Shown piece by piece: positions 57,140 to 64,000 of a DNA stretch of 64,000 bases. The notes under the pieces were generated by a model. It was not told the origin of the DNA, did not search any database, and was given only the letters and a program-made list of their open reading frames with translations. This DNA comes from Cheiracanthium punctorium (lineage: Eukaryota > Arthropoda > Arachnida > Araneae > Cheiracanthiidae). Location: NCBI GenBank assembly GCA_038373885.1, contig JAWZYV010012387.1:242587-306586 (forward strand), read 5' to 3'. Position numbers and translations under genes: made by a program. Within the stretch, counting starts at the first letter, position 1; every line of letters starts with the position of its first letter.

Positions 57140-60100
57140 TGTGTGAAAATTAAATTATTTTTCTAGAGCTTTTATCATTAGAGCTTATTTTCTAGAGCTT
57201 TTATTAAATATCGTATCTTTCGTATTTACAGAATTTTTAAAAATAAAACCTGTCTTTAGAACATAGGCGCCTATAGAAAATATAGAAAAAGCAACAGGTC
57301 GAATTTTAGACTTGTAACAGTTTCTATTCGCGTTTTACAATTTTGTTTACATAATAAGACGATATGTTAAAACTCGAGGGAGATCAAGTGCCCTATCTTG
57401 TCCCCCCCCCGTATGGGCACCCATGCTTTCGCATGCATCATTATAATAATATTTAAATAGCATTTGAAAATCAAAATAATAATATTTTACAAAAAAAAAC
57501 GTATCTTTTTATTTATTTATTGTAAAATTAAGTATTAATACTAATAATAAATTACTCTAAAACGTTTAGTAACATACACTAACCCTTTAAATGCCGCAAT
57601 ATGATCCAGGAATAAAAGATATAATTAATTCATCAAAATTACATTAGTATACACCCATAATGACTAAAAAACAAAAAAAATTGCCATTAAAAAATTCCCT
57701 TTACTGATTTCTTGGATGTTCCATTTTTGGAACATTGGCATGTAACGCTCGTTATCTTTCCTTTTTTGTATTTGCTTCATGTAAACAACAAAACGCTGTA
57801 TGATAACTCTAAAATTTTATGCAGTAATAAAGTTTTACTTGATAATTAGGTGCGAAATGACTAAAATTTAAGCAAAACTGAATTAAAAAATTGTAATTTA
57901 AAATTAGCATAATGTTTTATAAGACATGCAATGCATAAATGTATAAAAGAACGATAACAGCAATTTTACGCTTGCATAGTCTTGCCTAATAATACAGATA
58001 ATATAAATAAATGCAATTTTAAAAATGTCAGCTACCTGATCAAGAAATAATAAAATATTTTATTCTTTAGAGGGTTATTAGAATTTCAACCTGGAATACA
58101 AAAATTTTAAAACCTACTAAAACACTAATTTCTTTTTATAATTTTTTAGCATTTTTTCGCAATGTCTATGATATTGTGGGAAGTGTACATGGAGAATTTT
58201 CTTGCATTCAAAACACATGTTTACAGTATTTATTTTGGCATACTAAAAAACGCCCTTATCATGTAAAAGCGTCATGTGCATCCGAATTTTTTGCAGATTT
58301 CCATTGATGAGCAAAGGGTAATGTTGATTTTATGCTTCGTCTGAAAGAAATTTAAATTAATATCTCTTCTAAAGTTCTATTGCCCACACGTCTGCAGGTG
58401 TAATCAGCTCAATCAAAACGATTATAATTTATTTCTTCATCAGTAATGCACCCGTTTTCATCAAGACGCAATTGACAAATTTCTATGATTGACTTATTTC
58501 AATCATCCGACATAGAACTTTTTAAAAAATCAACATTGTCTATAGTTAGAAATTTCTTCGACTGCACCATCTACATTGTTTCTACAAACATCTATACAAG
58601 TTCTTACTGAAATGGCCTCGAAAATTGCAGAGCATAGAAAGAAAATCAAGCACGTGACTTATGTCACTTCCTCCCATAAGTTCCATAAAAGGGACTTAAA
58701 ATAAACAAACAAGCTCTTGTGAAGCACACATTCATTACTAACAGAAGAAACAAGTAGCTATCTGAGCTCACATCAAAGGAATGCAGCATTAACTATCCAC
58801 CCTCCTTCTGGCAAAGGGGTAAAAGATATGACAACGTCCCCCTTACCCCCTCCCCCTCTAGTCCTTCACCCTTCAAAAATAACTAAAATATCGTTTATGC
58901 CTTTGACAGACATCTGTTCAGCAGATATAAGCACTGAATGTATCAAAATCTAATAAAGGAACACAAGCAACAACACATCCATGAGACATCTCTGATTTCG
59001 TATTTCGTTACATGCCAATGTTCCTTTTTTGGAACATTGCACTTTTATTCCAGATTCAGAAAAGATACCTTGATATATTTTGAATTTTTTTTTTTTATTA
59101 TCTCTTTGAATTCATCCATTGGGAAATTCAATACGGAAATTTTCGGGTGAATTTGAATTTTGGGGAGTTTTATAGAATTTTTTTTCTTGAACACTGTAAA
59201 AATTGTAAAAAAAGGGGATTTTTAGAAATTTTTCTGGGCTGAAATTTTTACAAATGGAAAATACTTGATATATCAAAAAATCAATCATACTTTCAATAAT
59301 AAGCAGTATTTTTTTCAAACTGATAGATATGACAGTTTACTTTTTAAAAAATATTAAACTTGATGTTCCGAAAAAGGAACATTGGCATGTAAAACAAAAA
59401 TGAACGTTTTATTATTATTATTATTATTATTCTAATTAGTAGCTAGCCAGAAATTTTTTTCGGGGGTGGCTGAAAACTCAAAAACTAGGATCCAATATAA
59501 CTTAGTCGATATAGCATATCGTTCTTTGAAAGGGGGAAGGGGGCAGAATGCCCCTTTTTATTTTGTCTAGACGTGTTCTCATATAAAAAAATTGAATAGA
59601 AGAAAGAAAGACATTTTTAAAGAAAATCTACGCCCCTGATTCTTATGTAGGAGATGATACAGCATTGACAAAAGTAAATAAGAAATAGAGTAAAACAGTT
59701 GAACAGTTAGAAGAGGAATCTAAAAGGAGTGGCATCTTTCCTGTAATCAATTGTGATTATACGAAAGTATTCTTAAAACAATGAAAAAAAAAATTAACGA
59801 AAAGAATTAAACTTTAATAATCAGGATCATAAGCATTCGCAGTATATGGCAAAGAGTGTGCACTTGCCTTCCCCCCCCCCCCACACACATTATCAGTCTG
59901 TTAGATCGCAGTACCTGAATGAGGTCTATGATTAAGTTGAAATGCTCAGAAATGTGATGTTATCGTAAGAAACACAAGCATGAAGAGAACTGCCCCCCCC
60001 CAAATTATAAGTAACCAAAGGCTGCGACTGCAATTTATGATGTATATTTTGTATTTAAAAGTTTTCCAACTTATTAAAACTATCAACTCAGAATGCGGTG

Positions 60101-60510
60101 TTTTATCATATTTGTCATCCCCCCACCCCTCCTCCCTTTCTTAAAGCGCAAAAGTTAAAAAAAAAAAGAGGAATTGAAAGAAAAGATTTTTTGGAAAACT
60201 AGTATTTTTAATAGTTTCCATATAAAATTCTACAATGAAAGTGAGTGGGAAGGAAGTTTTTATGATATGTAATAATACTTTTAATTCATGATAGAAGGGT
60301 AAAAAAAAAATGCTGATATTCTCAGATGGCAGAATTAACATTTCTGGCATGTAAATCATTCTAGAATTACTATGTATTCAAAATTTAGTCTTTTTTAAAG
60401 GTTTTTCGATTACAGATCTGTAAATGAAATTCGTAACATATTCTGAAAAATTCACGGACACACTTTAGCTGAATGCGACCTCACTCTAAGCTCGCACGGC
60501 CAATGGGCGG
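57140..60510. other. AT-rich interior, palindromic TTCC/GGAA motifs, no gene
   Basis: No coding region is supported. Three copies of a CATGCCAATGTTCC/GGAACATTGGCATG-type motif lie at about 57717-57746, 59009-59040 and 59361-59391, two of them with a full TTCC(N6)GGAA palindrome. CCCTTTAAATGCC near 57584 looks like a piggyBac-type terminus without a partner. Several C runs (about 59870 and 59993) are present. Confidence 0.45.
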
Positions 60511-60919
60511 CGCTCTGTCTGACTCAGTGGCGTGCCCGGGAGTTTCTGCTGCCCGGGGTGGATGCCAAATATGCCGCCCCCCTTCCCCCACACAAATGTT
60601 ATTATTATAGAGATAAACTTTTATATAGAGCAATGAAAATACTTTGTCTCAGGCAAATTTATTTTTCTCCAAAATTTAAACTTCTGAGTAACAGAAAAAA
60701 AGAATTACTTCCGAAAAACCGTTTTGAATTCTAATAAATTATTCTACAAAAACAGTTGTATTATTTAAGAAAATTTCTTAATTATAAATCATCATAAATA
60801 TTATTAAAAAATTATGTGTGTTGCATTGACCTTTTTTATTTGTTTTTAATCATTATATGTATATCTTTTTTACTGAACAAAAATTTTCAGCATCAACCAT
60901 ACATATATGCACAAACACA

Positions 60920-60923
<4 letters not shown>

Positions 60924-60986
<63 letters not shown>
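60924..60986. repeat. CA/TA microsatellite
   Basis: A pure CA run of about 50 bp followed by a short TA run. The His/Thr repeat frames across it are not genes. Confidence 0.96.
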
Positions 60987-61725
60987 CGTAAACCGCAAAT
61001 TAATAAAACAAACTACAATATTACTAACGGCAATACTCTACAGAATTAATAATCACCATAGTCACCCACATGGTATAACCAAGATAATGAAGATCAACCA
61101 TCCTTTTTGAAGTGTGAAAAACACATGAAGAATGGAATAGAATTTATTTAATTAATTAATACAAATATAAACAAGCTATTCTCTATTTTATCTTTATTGA
61201 AAAGATTTAATAAATCATTGTTCAGTAAAATAATTCTCAAAATTATCGTGCATCGGAATTAAAAATAAAGCGTTTAATTTAAAATTTTATTTTCCTACTT
61301 TTCCGCATTCATGCACACTTTTTTTCCCGACACGTGAAAAAAAGTGTAATGAAGGCCCCCTCTCGTAGGGCCCATATATCTTTCTATCACCTATAAAGTA
61401 TTAACTTCAAAGTTAACTTTTAACTACTTTGGTGGTTGTTTTATAGCAAATTACTGTGATAGTGTCAATATAATTCATCATTTCCATCCCAACTTTCTTA
61501 AACGTATAGGTATTATGTAAACAAAAGCGTCATTTTGGATTGAAAACGGAAAGAATATTATGAAATTTAACGTGAGCGACTAGGAGAAGAAAAACAAAGA
61601 AAAAAAAAACATCCGTCTACTAGGGAACAGAACCGCACAGGTCCGATTCCTCGCCAAAGATGAGCTATCGAATTTTCCCAGGCGCAGACACACTGCAACC
61701 CTGCAACGACGAGTTCCGTGCTCGA

Positions 61726-62240
61726 TAGAGATGAGTTCGGGCTCATTTTTTTGAAGCCCGAGCCCGAAGACTTTTAATCCGAGCCCGCCCGAGCCCGAAG
61801 ACTTTTAATCCGAGCCCGCCCGAGCCCGAGCCCACAGTTTCAGATAAGATAAATAAAATTCAAAGAAGTAACTCTTTGATAGAATACAATAAATTTTGCC
61901 GTTTGTGATAATTAAAGACAAATATAGTTGCAAATTTTTAATGCACTTTCTAATTCTTTATATGTATGCTTTTGAAATAATGTCCGCTCTCATGACTAAC
62001 TAAGCAATATAAGCCGCCGTTCTGAAATACCCAAAGAGCTTCACTCACCTTCTAGGCGGTCGTGCCGCTATTTTTTTAAGTACTTTTATTTTCCTCATTA
62101 ATCACTTTTTAAAATCTGTTTCAAGGAGTATGTTCAATAAATGAGAAATTTTTCACGAGCCCGAGCCCGAACGCAATTGTGAATTACAGAGCCTGAGCCC
62201 GGTTCTGGCCCGGGCTCGGGCTGAGCCCGTCTCATCTCTA
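61726..62240. mobile_element. hAT MITE, 515 bp, TAGAGATGAG ends with CCCGAG repeats
   Basis: The left end is TAGAGATGAGTTCGGGCTC. The right end read inward is TAGAGATGAGACGGGCTCAG. The exact 8-bp duplication GTGCTCGA flanks it (61718-61725 and 62241-62248). The subterminal DNA is filled with GAGCCCGAGCCCG repeats. It sits inside one arm of the inverted repeat; the other arm (near 56386-56400) shows the unsplit sequence. Confidence 0.95.
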
Positions 62241-62929
62241 GTGCTCGAGGAATAGAACGATTTCACTGGCTTTCAACGCCTGAACCAAAAGTGGATAATA
62301 TTCAAACACAGGCTAGTGAGGGATTTTCTGCGATACTTCGGGTCGGGCTAGTTAAAGCAGAGCAGATGCAACCCTGTTCATAAGCGGGGAAGGAGGGAAG
62401 ATGATAACGATTCTTCTCTGGAGCATCGCGTGCGTGCAGCAACAAAAGTAACTCAAAACTTTCAATTTATTGTTCTTCAACTGACGAAGATTGACTTTAT
62501 TATAAAGGTTTTTTTTTCAAAGAGTGTAATGCAATAAGTGAAATAAAAATTACCGTTTGTAAAGTATGTTATGATAAAACAAATAGTTATAAACCTTCAT
62601 ATATTAAAAATGGTAGGACGGAGACGTGAGTGTCATAGGTGTGTTTTATTATTAGCTCACAGGTATCAGCATACTGTCAACAATGGCTACACTAAAGGTG
62701 CAAATTTAAAAGAAAAAGACTTTGTACATGATATATCTAAATAATTGCAATTAATATAGAAAAATGCACCATTAAAGCCCTAATAATAATTACTTCCGAG
62801 AATTATATGACAAGAAAAACTCACGAAACACTTCTATTTCGTACAATATTGCAGGCAGAATTGAAATTATTAATCCTTAAAAGAAAAACTTAATTGTAAG
62901 TTAACATATATAACTCAAATAAAATCTTT

Positions 62930-63430
62930 AAAAACGTTGTGCACACACAGAGTTCAGATGTTCTTCGCAATTTTAAGATAGTACTATTTCCAAAACTCGA
63001 AACATACACAGAATCAAAATATATTATCACATAATGAATTCTTGCATGGCATACATTAAAATTTAATATACAATCTAAACACAGTTTAAAATAGCAAAGA
63101 TCATTCGAAGAAAACATTCCAAAACAAAAAACACACACTGGATCAAAGTATCATCACTTAATGGATTCTTGGATAACAGAAAAACATTAAAATTTAATGT
63201 ATAATTGAAACAGTTTTAATATATCAAATATTATTCGAAGAAAATCTTCCAAAACTCAACTCACTCACAGGATCAAAATATTATCACGTAAGGAATTCTG
63301 GATTATCACATAATACATTTTTGGATGACACACATTAAAATTTAATATACAATTTAAACACAGTTTTAACATAGCGAATGTCTTCGGAAGAAAACCTTCC
63401 TAAACTCGTGGCACAAACAAGAACAAAATA
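62930..63430. repeat. degenerate tandem repeat, about 120-150 bp unit
   Basis: Recurring order: GAAGAAAA(C/T)(A/C)TTCC, AAAACTC, GGATCAAA(A/G)TAT(T/C)ATCAC, ACATTAAAATTTAAT(A/G)TA, then AACACAGTTTTAA. About four copies. Related to the array at 22490-23035 by the GAAGAAAATCTTCCAAAACTC core. Confidence 0.7.
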
Positions 63431-63661
63431 TCCTTGCATACTGGAGTTATAATGAAATTTAGTAGTATAAATGTTACTGAAAAAGAGGAAATATTATTGA
63501 ATGAAAACCTTGTAAAACTCAAGAGGAGGGCAAATGGGGCTCCGAACGTTGTGCTATTCGGGGGGGGGGCTGCTAAATTAAGGTTTGCCCCAAGTTGCGT
63601 AAATTCTGATTTTGGCACACTGTATTTAATTTTTATAATTTATAGTCTCTACAAACACAGT

Positions 63662-64000
63662 GGCGGATTTCCCAATAGGCGCATGAGGCACGCGCCTCGG
63701 GCATCAAAAATCTAAGGGGCCTCAAAATTCGGTTCTCAAAAAGAAAATATACATGCATAAATTTCTGTTCAAAAGGCGGGAACTTTGTTCATAGTTGCCG
63801 GATTGCTCCTAGAGTAGAAAGCGCTCTCGAACAGTCTTTTCTTTGGCGCTCTTCCTTTCGCGCTTCACAGCATTGGGTCAAAATCTAAGTTCACACTTTA
63901 ATAACTAATAGTTTTAGTTTAAAAATAATCAGTGCTTTAAATCATTATTTCACTGTAAATATCCAGAAACTTGCCTTGGAAATAATGGCGAAAGTTAGAC
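63662..64000 (+). mobile_element. left end of a hAT-like element running off the window
   Basis: CAGTGGCGGATTTCCC at 63660-63675 followed by GGCGCATGAGGCACGCGCC is a typical hAT-like start. The right end is not in the window. A GC-richer stretch near 63770-63870 has no known content. Confidence 0.5.

Larger units (their letters stand above)
56309..62317. repeat. large inverted repeat, arms about 380 bp, 5-6 kb apart
   Basis: The left arm 56309-56688 matches the reverse complement of 61420-62317 once the hAT MITE at 61726-62240 is removed. Shared blocks: ACTAGCCTGTGTTTG at the outer end, AGCCAATCAAATCGCTC-like, GATGAGCTA, TCCGTCTACTAGGGAAC, and GATGAATTATGTTGACAC-like at the inner end. A third partial copy (56916-56985) starts ACTAGCCTTTGTTTG. 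The arms may be long TIRs of one element, or separate copies of a repeat. Confidence 0.75.

Noticed and set aside
63434..63715. 93-codon plus-strand frame
   Set aside because: It crosses from a satellite array into a hAT-like left end and has no coherent protein content.

Overview
This is non-coding, AT-rich eukaryotic DNA, almost certainly from an invertebrate animal. There are no operons or bacterial genes. The recognisable coding sequence is nearly all from mobile elements: a Penelope-like retroelement, an intact Tc1-type transposase and a decayed mariner transposase. The rest is non-autonomous DNA transposons, SINEs, minisatellites and microsatellites. The Tc1 protein resembles a family I recall as very common in spider and other arthropod genomes, so an arthropod, perhaps a chelicerate, is my best guess. 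That host call is inference only.

Layout. 1-3,250: AT-rich DNA with one candidate host exon (2519-2854, minus) and a SINE in its upstream region. 3,685-8,918: a 5.2 kb hAT-like element packed with smaller elements. 9,230-12,240: decayed repeats. 13,549-41,660: a small promoter-plus-first-exon-like segment (repeat R) split by three transposons: a PIF/Harbinger-like element (13,758-15,405), a 22.4 kb TIR element (15,527-37,956) and a Mutator-like element (37,996-41,626). A nearly uninterrupted inverted copy of R at 55,083-55,470 shows the empty sites. 41,800-54,330: a TTAA-flanked MITE, then an 11.3 kb TIR element that holds further elements. 56,300-62,320: a large inverted repeat. 62,900-64,000: a degenerate satellite and the left end of another hAT-like element.

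The 22.4 kb element is a nest. Inside it is a 12.2 kb element with TIRs starting CCC (16,984-29,153). Inside that is a Penelope-like element (17,658-26,302) in its typical partial tandem arrangement, with a hammerhead ribozyme motif in each partial repeat. The Penelope element is split by a 4.6 kb hAT-like element (20,427-25,061), which itself holds a dead mariner (21,035-22,311). Further right, a 295 bp tandem duplication received a Tc1 element (29,843-34,251) and a piggyBac-like MITE (34,278-34,880). The Tc1 element is itself split between promoter and transposase by a 2.84 kb insertion of unknown type. Target-site duplications, and in several cases paralogous empty sites in this same window, fix many of these boundaries.

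The least familiar signal is a set of three elements (16,984-29,153; 39,275-40,732; 43,034-54,329). All start CCCRG followed by a CACA-type motif, all appear to have 2-bp (or 3-bp) target duplications, and each carries its own dense set of short palindromic subterminal repeats. I could not assign them to a superfamily. No search or alignment program was used; all similarities were judged by eye.
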